A stretch of DNA of 64,000 nucleotides from Mycolicibacterium iranicum. GTDB taxonomy: Bacteria > Actinomycetota > Actinomycetes > Mycobacteriales > Mycobacteriaceae. The stretch covers positions 1 through 64,000 of the forward strand of contig NZ_LWCS01000033.1 of NCBI RefSeq assembly GCF_001650495.1, given 5' to 3'. The translations under genes and the position numbers were made by a program. Positions 8,454-17,714 of this stretch are shown here, in pieces (within the stretch, counting starts at the first letter, position 1; each line of letters begins with the position of its first letter). The notes under the pieces were generated by a model. That model was not told the origin of the DNA. It did not search any database and saw only the letters and a list, made by a program, of their open reading frames with translations.

Positions 8454-9434
8454 TCACCCTTCCCGCAGCGCCGCCAACAGTCTGCGGGTCGCCCGGACGC
8501 GGCCCTCGGCGGCTCCGGTCAGCGCATCCAGCGCACACTCGGGATCGGCCGGCGGGCCCATGTGTCCGCATCCGCGCGGGCAGTCGTCGATCGCGCCCGC
8601 GAGATCGGAGAAGGCCTGCACCACGTCGTCGGGTGCGATGTGTGCCAGCCCGAACGACCGGATGCCTGGGGTGTCGACCACCCAGCCACCGAGCGCCAGC
8701 GGCAGTGCCACCGACTGGGTCGAGGTGTGCCGGCCCTTGCCGACGTCGGTCACCGCGCCGGTGGCCCGTTCTGCCTCTGGGACAAGACGATTCACCAAAG
8801 TCGACTTTCCGACACCGGAATGGCCCAGCAATGCGGTGACCTTGTCGGCGAGCAGGGTCCCAACTGCCTCGAGCGGGTCATCGCGGCCGGCCGTGATGAT
8901 GGTCAAGTCGAGATCGCGGAACTGGGCGGCGAACGGTTCCGCCGGTGCCAGATCGGTTTTCGTCAAGCACAGAATCGGCACCAATCCACCGGCGTAGGCG
9001 GCGATCAGCGCCCGCTCGACGAGGCCGGTGCGCGGTGGCGGGTCGGCCAGTGCGACCACGATCAGCAGTTGGTCGGCGTTGGCGACGACGACGCGCTCGG
9101 TCGGATCCGTGTCATCGGCGGTGCGGCGCAACGCTGTTCGCCGCTGGCCGCGGCGCACGATGCGGGCCAGCGTGTCGGTCCGACCGGACAGATCGCCCAC
9201 GACGTCGACGTCGTCGCCGACGACGATCGGTGTCCGCCCCAGTTCGCGCGCGCGCATCGCCGTGACACGTCGCTGCGGGTCGCCGCCGAGTACGCAACCC
9301 CACCGGCCCCGGTCGACGGTGACGATCATCGCCTGCTGCGCGTCGGCGTGCTCGGGCCGGGTCTTGGTCCGCGGACGTGAGCCCCGCCCGGGGCGCACCC
9401 GGACATCGGACTCGTCGTACTCGCGTTTGCTCAA
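8454..9434 (-). CDS. rsgA: Ribosome small-subunit GTPase RsgA
   Basis: The 326-residue product is a circularly permuted GTPase that assists late maturation of the 30S subunit. The G motifs occur in permuted order: G4 (TKTD), G1 (GHSGVGKS), then G3 (DTPG). An N-terminal OB-like domain precedes them and a zinc-binding segment CPRGCGHMGPPADPEC follows. The first 30 residues are basic. The start chosen is TTG at 9434, whose TTGA overlaps the TGA stop of aroA, so aroA and rsgA are translationally coupled in one operon, as in M. tuberculosis (Rv3227-Rv3228). Longer frames upstream run antisense into no recognisable domain. Confidence 0.92.
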   Translation of the reverse strand: MSKREYDESDVRVRPGRGSRPRTKTRPEHADAQQAMIVTVDRGRWGCVLGGDPQRRVTAMRARELGRTPIVVGDDVDVVGDLSGRTDTLARIVRRGQRRTALRRTADDTDPTERVVVANADQLLIVVALADPPPRTGLVERALIAAYAGGLVPILCLTKTDLAPAEPFAAQFRDLDLTIITAGRDDPLEAVGTLLADKVTALLGHSGVGKSTLVNRLVPEAERATGAVTDVGKGRHTSTQSVALPLALGGWVVDTPGIRSFGLAHIAPDDVVQAFSDLAGAIDDCPRGCGHMGPPADPECALDALTGAAEGRVRATRRLLAALREG

Positions 9435-10744
9435 GCGTTGACCTGCGGGTCGGTCTGCCCGCCGAGCATCTCGGCCCACAACTGCGGAAAGTCGGGCAGT
9501 GTCTTCGCGGTGGTGCCGATGTCCTCGACCTCGATACCGGGCACGCGCAGGCCCACGATCGCGCCCGCGGTCGCCATCCGGTGGTCGGCGTACGACGACC
9601 ACGTGCCGCCGTGCATCTGGGTGGCAGTGATGACGAGGCCGTCCTCGGTCTCCTCGCACTTGCCGCCGATGCGGTTGATCTCGGCGCTCAGCGCGGCCAG
9701 CCTGTCGGTCTCGTGTCCGCGCAGATGTGCGATCCCGCGCAGTCGCGACACCGAACCCGGGTCGGCAAGTGCGGCCATCGCGGCGACCGACGGAGCGAGT
9801 TCGCCGACGTCGCGGAGGTCGACGTCGATGCCGTCATAGGCCGTCGGCCCCTGGACCTCAAGGTACGAACTCCCTTGGCGTACTTCTGATCCGAGGCTTT
9901 CCAAAATCGACAGGATGGTGTCCGCGGGTTGCGTGCTGACGCCGGGCCACCCGGTGATCCGCACGGCGCCGCCACTGACGACGGCGGCCGCAAGGAACGG
10001 CACGGAATTGGAAAGGTCCGGTTCGATGGCCCAGTGCCGCGCCGCGATCTGGCCGGGCGTGACCCGCCAGACATCGGCTTGCGAGTCGTCGACCTCGACG
10101 CCCGCGTCGCGCAGCATCGAGACCGTCATCGCGATGTGCGGCGCCGACGGCACCGAATCGCCGGTGTGCACGATCGTCAGGCCGTCTGTGAACGCGGAAC
10201 CCGACAGCAGCAGCCCCGATACGAACTGCGACGAGCCCGACGCGTCGATCTCGACGGTGCCGCCTCGCACCGAGCCCGCCCCGTGGACCGTGAACGGCAG
10301 ACGGTCACCGGAGACGCGCACGCCGAGGCCGCGCAGTCCGTCGAGCAGCGGAGCGATAGGCCGCGATCGGGCCTGCTCGTCGCCGTCGAAGACGACGGTC
10401 TCGGTGCTCAGCGCGGCGAGCGGCGGCACGAAGCGCAGCACCGTCCCGGCGAGGCCGCAGTCGATGCGGGTGCCAGCCTCGGGGGCCAGCGTGCCGCTGA
10501 TGGTCAGTTCGGTGTCGTCGGTGTCGGCAGCATCGACCGTGATGCCGAGCGCTTGCAGTGCCCCGATCATCAGGTCGGTGTCGCGGCTGCGCAGCGCACC
10601 GGAAACGGTCGAGGGGCCTTGTGCGACGCCGAGTGCAGCGAGGATCAGCGCCCGGTTGGTCTGGGACTTCGAGCCAGGCACCGTCACGGTCGCGTGGACA
10701 GGGGTCGCGGTCGACGGGGCCGGCCAGTTGCTCACAGCGTCCAT
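9431..10744 (-). CDS. aroA: 3-phosphoshikimate 1-carboxyvinyltransferase (EPSP synthase)
   Basis: The 437-residue enzyme condenses shikimate-3-phosphate with phosphoenolpyruvate in the sixth step of the shikimate pathway. Signatures are the N-terminal PGSKSQTNRALILAA, the middle DCGLAGTVLRFVPPLAAL with the PEP-binding region, and the C-terminal RLRGIAHLRGHETDR and SYADHRMA. The start is uncertain between ATG 10744 and GTG 10735 (VSNWPAPS); the shorter form matches the start I recall for M. tuberculosis AroA. The much longer open frame upstream is antisense to the SRAP gene and is rejected. It is divergent from the SRAP gene with only 36 bases between, and overlaps rsgA by four bases. Confidence 0.95.
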   Translation of the reverse strand: MDAVSNWPAPSTATPVHATVTVPGSKSQTNRALILAALGVAQGPSTVSGALRSRDTDLMIGALQALGITVDAADTDDTELTISGTLAPEAGTRIDCGLAGTVLRFVPPLAALSTETVVFDGDEQARSRPIAPLLDGLRGLGVRVSGDRLPFTVHGAGSVRGGTVEIDASGSSQFVSGLLLSGSAFTDGLTIVHTGDSVPSAPHIAMTVSMLRDAGVEVDDSQADVWRVTPGQIAARHWAIEPDLSNSVPFLAAAVVSGGAVRITGWPGVSTQPADTILSILESLGSEVRQGSSYLEVQGPTAYDGIDVDLRDVGELAPSVAAMAALADPGSVSRLRGIAHLRGHETDRLAALSAEINRIGGKCEETEDGLVITATQMHGGTWSSYADHRMATAGAIVGLRVPGIEVEDIGTTAKTLPDFPQLWAEMLGGQTDPQVNA

Positions 10745-10780
10745 TCTGGCCTGTCGGGACTTTCTGCCACCATGGGGTTC

Positions 10781-11545
10781 ATGTGCGGACGATTCGCGGT
10801 GACGACCGATCCGGCGCTGCTGGCGGAGAAGATCAAGGCCATCGACGAAGCCACCTCCGAGAAGAAGGATCCGCCGAGCCCCAACTTCAACGTGGCGCCG
10901 ACAACGACGGTGGCCACGGTGGTCAAGCGGCACACCGATCCCGACGACGAGTCGACGCGCCGGGTGCGGTTGATGCGCTGGGGCCTGGTGCCGCCGTGGG
11001 CCAAGACGGCCGAGGACGGCGGGCCCGACACCAAGAGCGGGCCGCTGTTGATCAACGCCCGCTCGGACAAGGTCACGTCGTCTCCGGCGTTCCGCAGTTC
11101 GGCAAAGGCGAAGCGGTGCCTGGTGCCGATGGACGGCTGGTACGAGTGGACTAAGAGAGGCGAAGCCAAGGGCGCCAAGACGCCGTACTACATGTACGCC
11201 GGCGACGGCGAGCCGCTGTTCATGGCGGGCCTGTGGACCACCTGGCGGCCCAAATCGGCGGACAAAGACGTCAAGCCCCTGCTGAGCTGCACGATCATCA
11301 CAACCGACGCGGCCGCCCAGCTCGCCGACATCCACGACCGGATGCCCCTGACGATCAGCGCGCCCGACTGGGACCGCTGGCTCGATCCGGACGCACCCAT
11401 CGACGAGGGCCTGCTGCGAGGCCATGGCGATCTGGACCGCATCGAGATCCGCGAAGTCTCGAAACTGGTGAACAGCATTCGCAACAACGGGCCCGAACTC
11501 ATCGAGCCTGCCACGCCGGAGGCCGAGCAAGGCACTCTGCTTTGA
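10781..11545 (+). CDS. SRAP (HMCES/YedK-like) abasic-site shielding protein
   Basis: The 254-residue protein belongs to the SOS-response-associated peptidase family, which covalently caps abasic sites in single-stranded DNA through Cys2. It begins MCGRFAV, and that cysteine must be the residue exposed by removal of the initiator Met, which decides the start at 10781 over ATG 10772 or the longer frame. Other family residues are visible: NVAPT, RWGLVPPWA, INARSDKV, DGWYEW with the catalytic Glu, and the His of DIHDRMPL. An insertion near residue 90 (EDGGPDTKSGP) is mycobacterial in style. The next gene starts inside its stop codon (TTGA). Confidence 0.93.
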   Translation: MCGRFAVTTDPALLAEKIKAIDEATSEKKDPPSPNFNVAPTTTVATVVKRHTDPDDESTRRVRLMRWGLVPPWAKTAEDGGPDTKSGPLLINARSDKVTSSPAFRSSAKAKRCLVPMDGWYEWTKRGEAKGAKTPYYMYAGDGEPLFMAGLWTTWRPKSADKDVKPLLSCTIITTDAAAQLADIHDRMPLTISAPDWDRWLDPDAPIDEGLLRGHGDLDRIEIREVSKLVNSIRNNGPELIEPATPEAEQGTLL

Positions 11546-13050
11546 CGGGCCCGCTCGATTCCGGCGCGGTCGTCGACGCCCTGGCAGCCGATCTGCGCTC
11601 CGCCGGATACACCACCGACGGGGTGGCCGAGTTGCTCGGGGCCGACGCCGGTGCAGCGTTCAGCCGGGGACTGTGGTGGTCGGCGCTGCGGGTCACCGAG
11701 CGTGCCAAACCCGAGCAGCGGCGACTCGCGGTCCTGGTGCGGTTGTTCCTGCTCGGCACCGACGAACCCCGGGGTCGTGTCGAACTGGCGCTGCCCGGTG
11801 TCGCCGTCGACGTCCTCGCGGACAGCGGGGTCGTCGAACTCACCGACACCGGCGCCGTGCGGGCGGTGCTCGACATCCGACCGACCAGCGACGGCGCGAA
11901 CGATTTCCTCGTCGTCTCCGATCAGGACGCTGCGCTACGTGCCGGGCCGGTGCGGCGCGACCACGTCCTGGGCATCGGCGGCGCCTCGGTCTCGCTGGCC
12001 CACGCCGTCGTGCGCAAGCGGGTCGGGCGCGCGCTGGACCTCGGCACCGGATGCGGCATCCAGGCGCTGCACTTGAACGCGCACTGCGAGGAGATCGTCG
12101 CCACCGACACCAACCAACGCGCGCTGATGCTCGCCGCGGCGACCGCCCGCCTGAACGGCATGACATGGGATCTGCGGTGCGGCAGCATGTTCGAGCCCGT
12201 CGCGGGCGAGCGATTCGACCTCATCGTCTCCAATCCGCCCTTCGTGGTGGGTACCGGTGCGCTGGACTACATCTACCGCGATTCGGGGATGGCCGGGGAT
12301 GCGTTGTGCCAGAACCTGATCGAGCATGCTGCCGGCTATCTCGAGCCCGGCGGAACCGCGCAGATCATGGCGAACTGGATCATCCGCGACCCGGAGAACT
12401 GGCAGGAACGCGTTGCCGGCTGGTTGGCCGGCAGTGGCTTGCACGCCTGGGTGGTGCAGCGCGAGTTCGCCGATCCTGTCAGCTACGTCTCGTTGTGGAC
12501 CTCGGACGCGGGGGAGACGCCGGAGCAGGCGGCCCGCCGCGGCGGCCGGTGGCTGGACTGGTTCGACGCCGAAGGTATCGCGGGCGTCGGCATGGGCATG
12601 GTCACGCTGCGGGCACCGCGGGCCGGCGAGGAGCGCCCGCCCGAACACATTCTCGAATCGATCACCGGAGCCGACGAAGCGCTGACCGGCCCCGAGGTCG
12701 ACGCCTTCTTCGCCCGTCGCGAATACCTGCACGACACCAGCGACGGCGAGCTGCTCGCGGCGAAACTGTCGACCGCACCGGTGTTCTTGGAAGAGCAGTC
12801 ACTCCCCGGGGAGCAGGGCTGGCAGGTCGTGGGTGCCGCTGTGCGACGCCCGGGCGGGCCTGCGGCTGTCATCGGAGTCGACGAGGTGTCCAGGGCGTTG
12901 CTCGCGGGTTGCCGCGGCGAGGTGCCGTTGGGCATGCTCGTCGAACTGCTCGCCGCCCACCACGGCGTCGACGCCGATGCCTTGGCGGCCGCGGCGATGC
13001 CCGTGGTGCGGGAGGCCATCGGCCGCGGAATCCTCTATCAGGCCTCCTGA
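11542..13050 (+). CDS. SAM-dependent methyltransferase with NPPF motif
   Basis: The product is about 502 residues. A central Rossmann methyltransferase domain contains the SAM motif LDLGTGCGIQALHL near residue 166 and VSNPPFVVGTG near residue 229; NPPF is the active-site motif of enzymes that methylate planar nitrogens such as N6-adenine or N5-glutamine, so an RNA, DNA or protein target is likely. The N-terminal 150 residues and C-terminal 180 residues match no domain I can name. The TTG start at 11542 overlaps the SRAP stop by four bases, indicating coupling. Gene order suggests a role in nucleic-acid maintenance, but this is inference. Confidence 0.8.
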   Translation: MTGPLDSGAVVDALAADLRSAGYTTDGVAELLGADAGAAFSRGLWWSALRVTERAKPEQRRLAVLVRLFLLGTDEPRGRVELALPGVAVDVLADSGVVELTDTGAVRAVLDIRPTSDGANDFLVVSDQDAALRAGPVRRDHVLGIGGASVSLAHAVVRKRVGRALDLGTGCGIQALHLNAHCEEIVATDTNQRALMLAAATARLNGMTWDLRCGSMFEPVAGERFDLIVSNPPFVVGTGALDYIYRDSGMAGDALCQNLIEHAAGYLEPGGTAQIMANWIIRDPENWQERVAGWLAGSGLHAWVVQREFADPVSYVSLWTSDAGETPEQAARRGGRWLDWFDAEGIAGVGMGMVTLRAPRAGEERPPEHILESITGADEALTGPEVDAFFARREYLHDTSDGELLAAKLSTAPVFLEEQSLPGEQGWQVVGAAVRRPGGPAAVIGVDEVSRALLAGCRGEVPLGMLVELLAAHHGVDADALAAAAMPVVREAIGRGILYQAS

Positions 13051-13054
13051 CGGC

Positions 13055-13831
13055 TCAGCTCCGGCGCGCGCTGACCACCACGTAGGGTGCGTCGAACGCG
13101 ACGGTGCCCGACGGCTGGGCATGCTCGAGCATCGCCGATTCGAATGCCGCCGCGAGTTCATCCTGTTGCCCTGGGTCTGCGCGTCCGAACGCCGCCACGT
13201 GGACGGGTGATTCTTCCCGGAGAAAGCGCAGCGCGGCGGTCATCGACTCGAACTCCCAGCGGTGCGTACCCGGCTGAACATCGATCTCATCGAAGTGTGG
13301 CCCGAGCCGGGCGGTGAGAATATCGGCATCAGCCCATTGATCGGGGGAGAAGCCCGTCGCCGCCGGCGGCCCGAGCACCGCGACCACCGGGTCGAAGAAG
13401 GGATTGCTCGCATTGCGTACCCACGCCGAGAAGGCAAGTACGCCATCGCTTTTCAGTAGCCGGGCAAGTTCGCGAACCTGTGGCTGCGGGTCGACGAAGA
13501 TGATGCCCATGTTCGACACGACGGCGTCGAACGAGCGGTCCGGCAGCCCGGTGTCCGATGCGTCGCCGGTGCGCCACGTGACGGCGTCGGCGCCATTGCG
13601 CTGCGCGGCGATCGCGACCAGTTCTGGTGTGAAGTCCAGACCCGTCACCGCGGCCCCGCGCGCGGCCGCAGCCAAGGCGGCGCTTCCCGTGCCGCAGGCG
13701 AGATCGACCACCGTGGCGCCGCGCAGTTGCCGGCGGCGATCGGCGGCGTCGACCACCGCGACGGCGATCGGGGCGATGCGCTCGCCGACAGCTTCGTAGC
13801 GTCCGGAGGACCAGATTGTCGGCGAACCCAT
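13055..13831 (-). CDS. Class I SAM-dependent methyltransferase
   Basis: The 258-residue protein has a UbiE/COQ5-like methyltransferase fold: motif I is VVDLACGTGSAALA near residue 43, motif II lies around TGLDFTPELVAIA, and motif IV is DAVVSNMGIIFV. The C-terminal half has the tryptophan-rich lid typical of small-molecule methyltransferases. Its substrate is unknown. The start at 13831 gives MGSPTIWSSGRYEAV, typical of the family; longer frames are antisense to the DUF2071 gene. The gene converges with the NPPF methyltransferase (four bases apart) and is divergent from the DUF2071 gene. Confidence 0.82.
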   Translation of the reverse strand: MGSPTIWSSGRYEAVGERIAPIAVAVVDAADRRRQLRGATVVDLACGTGSAALAAAARGAAVTGLDFTPELVAIAAQRNGADAVTWRTGDASDTGLPDRSFDAVVSNMGIIFVDPQPQVRELARLLKSDGVLAFSAWVRNASNPFFDPVVAVLGPPAATGFSPDQWADADILTARLGPHFDEIDVQPGTHRWEFESMTAALRFLREESPVHVAAFGRADPGQQDELAAAFESAMLEHAQPSGTVAFDAPYVVVSARRS

Positions 13832-13856
13832 GGACCCAGCGTGCCACGATGGAGAC

Positions 13857-14591
13857 GTGAACGGTGAGCTCGACCCGGCCTTCGTGGTGGACGCCCCGCC
13901 GCTGCCGCGGCCGGTGATCTTCACGCAGTTCTGGGCAGACCTGACGTTCCTGCACTGGCCGGTCGACCCGGCCGCGGTCGCGCCGCTCTTCCCGCCGGGC
14001 ACCCGCCCCGATGTCTTCGACGGCTCCACGTACGTCGGGCTCGTGCCGTTCGTCATGCAGCACACCACCCTCGGTTCGGCGGTGCCGCTGCCGTACTTCG
14101 GGACATTCGCCGAGACCAACGTCCGCCTGTACTCGGTCGACGACGCAGGCAGGCACGGAGTGCTGTTCTGCTCGCTGGAGACGCAGCACCTGGCGGTGGT
14201 GCCGGTCATCCGCGCCTCGATGGGCATTCCCTACACCTGGGCGAAGATGTCGGTCACCCGCTCTGCCGGCCAGGTGTCCTACGTCAGCGCGCGCCGATGG
14301 CCGCGCCGCGGGCTGCGGTGCAACGTGAGCCTGGACATCGGCGGGCCGGTCGCGCCGACACCCCTGGAGATATGGCTGACCGCCCGCTGGGGCGCGCACA
14401 CCATGAAAGCCGGACGCACCTGGTGGGTCCCCAACGAGCATCCGACCTGGCCGCTGTACAGCGCCGAGCTCACCGAGCTCGACGACGAACTCGTTGCCGC
14501 AGCAACGATTTCCACCTCGGGACCGATGATGCGCCCACTGTTCACGCCGGGAGTCCCCACTCGCTTCGGCCGGCCCAGCCGCATCCGGTGA
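13857..14591 (+). CDS. DUF2071 (YqjF-like) protein
   Basis: The product is about 244 residues and shows DUF2071 features: FWADLTFLHWPVDPAAVAPL near the N-terminus, a central YVGLVPFVM, and FAETNVRLYSV. The family has a lipocalin/acetoacetate-decarboxylase-like barrel with no established reaction. The start is ambiguous. GTG 13857 (VNGELDP) avoids overlapping the divergent methyltransferase start, while ATG 13830 would add nine unconvincing residues. No signal peptide is visible. Confidence 0.75.
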   Translation: MNGELDPAFVVDAPPLPRPVIFTQFWADLTFLHWPVDPAAVAPLFPPGTRPDVFDGSTYVGLVPFVMQHTTLGSAVPLPYFGTFAETNVRLYSVDDAGRHGVLFCSLETQHLAVVPVIRASMGIPYTWAKMSVTRSAGQVSYVSARRWPRRGLRCNVSLDIGGPVAPTPLEIWLTARWGAHTMKAGRTWWVPNEHPTWPLYSAELTELDDELVAAATISTSGPMMRPLFTPGVPTRFGRPSRIR

Positions 14592-14631
14592 AAACCGAGA
14601 TGTGTGCCGTCGACACGTCGATACTGCGGAG

Positions 14632-16170
14632 ATGACCGACGTTCAGGCCGCCCCTGCTCTCACGACCATCACCGTGCGCAACCCCGCCGACGGCTCCGTC
14701 GTCGGCTCCGTCCCGATCGACGATGCCGACACCGTGGCGGCCAAGGCGCGCGCGCTGCGTGCGGCGCAACCCGAGTGGGAGGCGCTCGGTCCCGACGGGC
14801 GCAAACCGTGGCTGCTGGCCATGCAGGACTGGATTCTCGACAACGCCGGGCACCTGACGGAAGTGTTGCAGTCCGAAACGGGTAAGCCGCGCACCGAGGC
14901 GACCATCGAAGCGCCTCTGTGCGCGGACTTGATCAAGTACTGGGCAGGTCACGCGAAGGGGTTCCTCGCGGATCGGCATCCTGCGGCGCACAGCCCGCTG
15001 ATGAAGGTCAAGCGGCTGACCACCGTCTATCGCCCCTACCCGGTCGTCGGACTGATCATCCCGTGGAACTTCCCGCTGTTGAACGTCGCCCTCGACGGCG
15101 TCGCGCCGCTCGCGGCAGGCGCGGCGGTTCTCCTCAAGCCGTCGGAGGTGACGCCGCTGAGTGCCGCCGAGTTCGCTCGCGGCTGGGCGGAAATCGGTGC
15201 ACCGCAGGTACTTTCACTGACCACCGGCTACGCCGAGACCGGAGCGGCGGTGATCTCGAACTCCGACTGCGTGCACTTCACGGGGTCGACGGCGACCGGT
15301 CGCAAGGTCGCGGTCGCGTGTGCCGAGCGGCTGATTCCGTGCACGCTGGAACTGGGAGGCAAGGATCCCGCAATCGTGCTTGCCGACGCAGATCTCGACC
15401 GCGCCGCGGCGGGCATCGCGTGGGGCGGCATGTTCAACTCCGGTCAGGTCTGCGTCTCGGTCGAGCGGGTCTACGTCGAGGCGCCGGTGTACGACGAGTT
15501 CGTCGCGAAGCTCACCGACGAGGTGCGGCGGCTGCGGCAGGGCAAGGACGACGATCACTATCGCTTCGACGTCGGGGCGATGGCCACGTCCGCGCAACGC
15601 GACATCGTGAGCCGCCACGTCGACGCGGCCGTCGCCGCGGGGGCGCGCGTGACGACCGGCGGCAAGCCCACCGGCGTCGGGACCTTCTACGAGCCGACGG
15701 TCCTCGCCGATGTCGACCAGTCGATGACATGCATGACCGAGGAGACGTTCGGCCCGACGCTGCCCGTGGTCAAGGTCGCCGACGAAGAGGAAGCGATCCG
15801 GCTGGCCAACGACTCCCGCTACGGGCTGTCGGCGTCGGTGTGGACGGCGGACCTGGCGCGTGCTGAGCGCATCGCCCGTCGTCTCGATGCCGGCGCCGTC
15901 AACATCAACGACGTGCTGTCCAACGGATTCAGTTTCGCGCTGCCGATGCCGGGGTGGAAGGACTCAGGCATCGGGTCCCGTCACGGCGGAGCCGACGGGA
16001 TCCTCAAATACTGCCGCCCGCAAGCGATCACGGCGCCGCGTATCCCGACGCAGAAACGGGAGATCAACTGGTACCCGTACTCTCGCGGCAAGACCAAGAT
16101 CTTCTCCGGCGTCATCCGCCTGGCCGCGGCCAAGGGTGTGCGCCGCCTCGGGCTCAAGCCTCGCGCCTGA
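14632..16170 (+). CDS. NAD(P)-dependent aldehyde dehydrogenase
   Basis: The 512-residue enzyme has the complete aldehyde dehydrogenase signature: NAD-binding IIPWNFPLLNV near residue 143, FTGSTATGRKVA near residue 218, the general base in LELGGKDPAIVL (Glu near 241), and the nucleophilic cysteine in NSGQVCVSVERV (near 273). A basic C-terminal extension of about 40 residues (INWYPYSRGKTKIFS) resembles membrane-associated succinic-semialdehyde dehydrogenase-like members found in mycobacteria. The substrate cannot be deduced. It ends in the hairpin shared with the convergent SDR gene. Confidence 0.9.
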   Translation: MTDVQAAPALTTITVRNPADGSVVGSVPIDDADTVAAKARALRAAQPEWEALGPDGRKPWLLAMQDWILDNAGHLTEVLQSETGKPRTEATIEAPLCADLIKYWAGHAKGFLADRHPAAHSPLMKVKRLTTVYRPYPVVGLIIPWNFPLLNVALDGVAPLAAGAAVLLKPSEVTPLSAAEFARGWAEIGAPQVLSLTTGYAETGAAVISNSDCVHFTGSTATGRKVAVACAERLIPCTLELGGKDPAIVLADADLDRAAAGIAWGGMFNSGQVCVSVERVYVEAPVYDEFVAKLTDEVRRLRQGKDDDHYRFDVGAMATSAQRDIVSRHVDAAVAAGARVTTGGKPTGVGTFYEPTVLADVDQSMTCMTEETFGPTLPVVKVADEEEAIRLANDSRYGLSASVWTADLARAERIARRLDAGAVNINDVLSNGFSFALPMPGWKDSGIGSRHGGADGILKYCRPQAITAPRIPTQKREINWYPYSRGKTKIFSGVIRLAAAKGVRRLGLKPRA

Positions 16171-16231
16171 CCGCGGAATATCATTCCGGGCTGTGATCTC
16201 GGCGCGGACCGCAACCCGGAATGATATTTCG
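16171..16231. repeat. Intergenic hairpin of the CGAAA-nnn-CATTCC family, probable bidirectional terminator
   Basis: The arms 16174-16190 and 16215-16231 pair over 17 bp with one G-U, around a 24-base loop that contains a small nested CGG/CCG stem. It lies between the convergent aldehyde dehydrogenase and SDR genes. The 25 bases 16171-16195 recur at 35776-35800 with one difference, and the core also resembles the arms at 30159-30219. Confidence 0.75.
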
Positions 16232-16237
16232 GCGCAA

Positions 16238-17083
16238 CTAGGGCCCCGTGTAGCCCGGGGGATTGGCCGACTCGACCCAGAAGTCGACGCCCAGATCGGA
16301 GCCCGGTACGCAGTCGTAGACCGACAGGTCTGTGACGCCGGCCTCCAGGAGCACGTCTTCGCACAGCAGGGTATGGCCGGTGTAGGTCGACGGCTTGGTC
16401 AGGATCGCGTAGGCCGCGTCGGAGTACACCTCGGGTTTGCGTGAGCGCGCCATCGACTCGTCGCCGCCCAGCAGGTTCTGCACCGCGGCGGTGGCCACCA
16501 TCGTGCGCGGCCACAGCGTGTTCGACGCAATGCCCGCATCCCGCAGCTCCTCGGCAATGCCCAACGCGCACAACGTCATTCCGAACTTCGCCATCATGTA
16601 CGGCGTCGGCTTGAGCCACTTGGGCTCCAGCAGAATCGGCGGTGACAAAGTCAGGATGTGGGGGTTCTCGCGGCCTTTCATGTGCGGGATACAGGCCTGT
16701 GACACCGCGTAGGTGCCGCGCACCTGAATGCCGTTCATCAGGTCGAAGCGCTTGAGCGGCACATCTTCGATGGAGCCCAGATTGATCGCGGACGCGTTGT
16801 TGACGCAGATGTCGATGCCGCCGAACTGTTCGACGGCCGCGGCGACGGCGGCCGACACCGAATCACCGTCGCGCACGTCGCCGACGATGGGCAGTGCTTG
16901 GCCGCCCGCTTCCTCGATCTCCTCGGCTGCCGTGTACACCGTGCCGGGAAGCTTCGGGTGGGGCTCGGCGGTCTTGGCGACCAGCGCGATGTTGGCCCCG
17001 TCGGCGGCGGCCCGCTTGGCGATCGCCAGCCCGATACCGCGGCTGGCGCCCGAGATGAACATGGTCTTTCCCGCTAATGACAT
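16238..17083 (-). CDS. Short-chain dehydrogenase/reductase (Rv3224-like)
   Basis: The 281-residue SDR has the cofactor motif SGASRGIGLAIA near residues 11-22, NNAS at about 94, and the catalytic tyrosine and lysine in YMMAK. The length and the segment NTLWPRTMVATAAVQNL place it in the subgroup related to eukaryotic HSDL2. A substrate is not known; lipid oxidoreduction is a common guess. The start at 17083 gives MSLAGKTMFISGASRG, a standard SDR beginning. It lies nine bases after the YbaK-like gene on the same strand and is probably its operon partner. Confidence 0.9.
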   Translation of the reverse strand: MSLAGKTMFISGASRGIGLAIAKRAAADGANIALVAKTAEPHPKLPGTVYTAAEEIEEAGGQALPIVGDVRDGDSVSAAVAAAVEQFGGIDICVNNASAINLGSIEDVPLKRFDLMNGIQVRGTYAVSQACIPHMKGRENPHILTLSPPILLEPKWLKPTPYMMAKFGMTLCALGIAEELRDAGIASNTLWPRTMVATAAVQNLLGGDESMARSRKPEVYSDAAYAILTKPSTYTGHTLLCEDVLLEAGVTDLSVYDCVPGSDLGVDFWVESANPPGYTGP

Positions 17084-17092
17084 GGCACAACA

Positions 17093-17584
17093 CTAGACAG
17101 CGCGGATGTCGGCGGTGACGGCATTGGTGAGCCGCACCAGATCCCGCGGGTCTACCGCGACGTCCCAGCCGCGCTTGCCTGCGCTGCACAGCACGCGGTC
17201 CCACTGCAGAGCCGACACGTCGACGACCGTGGGTAGCGTCCTGCGTTGCCCGAGTGGGGAGATGCCCCCGACGACGTAGCCCGACGAGCGCTGCGCATCG
17301 GCAGGGTCGGCCATGGTGGCCTTCGCCGCACCCAGTGCCGCGGCCGCGGCCTTCAGCGACAACTTCGACGGCACCGGCAGCACCGCGACGCCGAGACCTT
17401 TGGGCAGCGCGACGACGAGCGTCTTGAAGATCTGTCCGGGCGCGAAGGCGCCGGCCTCGGCCAGCGCGGTGACCGCCTCGTCACCGAATGAATCGCTGCG
17501 TGGGTCGTGCTGGTACTGCACAACCTCGTGCGGGACGCCCGCGGCGATGAGGGCCGCGATCGCCGGGGTTGCTGCGCGTGCCAC
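17093..17584 (-). CDS. ybaK: Cys-tRNA(Pro) deacylase, YbaK/EbsC family
   Basis: The 163-residue protein is a YbaK-type trans-editing enzyme that hydrolyses mischarged Cys-tRNA(Pro). Typical segments are FKTLVV near residue 49, the SKLSLKAAAAALGA stretch, and GYVVGGISPLGQRR with the conserved glycines. GTG 17584 is chosen because it aligns with the usual start (ATPAIAALIAAGV); the frame could extend ten residues upstream. Synteny matches the small Rv3224A/B genes next to the SDR, and the gene is divergent from sigH. Confidence 0.88.
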   Translation of the reverse strand: MARAATPAIAALIAAGVPHEVVQYQHDPRSDSFGDEAVTALAEAGAFAPGQIFKTLVVALPKGLGVAVLPVPSKLSLKAAAAALGAAKATMADPADAQRSSGYVVGGISPLGQRRTLPTVVDVSALQWDRVLCSAGKRGWDVAVDPRDLVRLTNAVTADIRAV

Positions 17585-17603
17585 CGGCACAGCGTAGAGG
17601 GGA

Positions 17604-17633
17604 GGGAACAACATCCCCGGTCGTCGCTGTTGT
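17604..17633 (+). promoter_or_regulatory. SigH-type autoregulatory promoter upstream of sigH
   Basis: GGGAACA at 17604-17610 and GTTG at 17629-17632, 18 bases apart, match the GGGAAYA/cGTT pattern of mycobacterial SigH promoters within about one base of spacing. Transcription from it would start near 17640, about 75 bases before the sigH ATG. Autoregulation of sigH is established in M. tuberculosis; the assignment here is by pattern. Confidence 0.65.
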
Positions 17634-17714
17634 GCAGAACAGCTGTGATGGGCCTCGTCGCCGGTCAGGGCAGGTAGTCGGTGTCAGCCTTTAGGATCAA
17701 CAGAAGGGGTATTG

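Noticed and set aside
10745..11530. N-terminal extension of aroA across the SRAP gene
   Set aside because: The added 260 residues are antisense to SRAP and have no similarity to EPSP synthase, which is complete from 10744.
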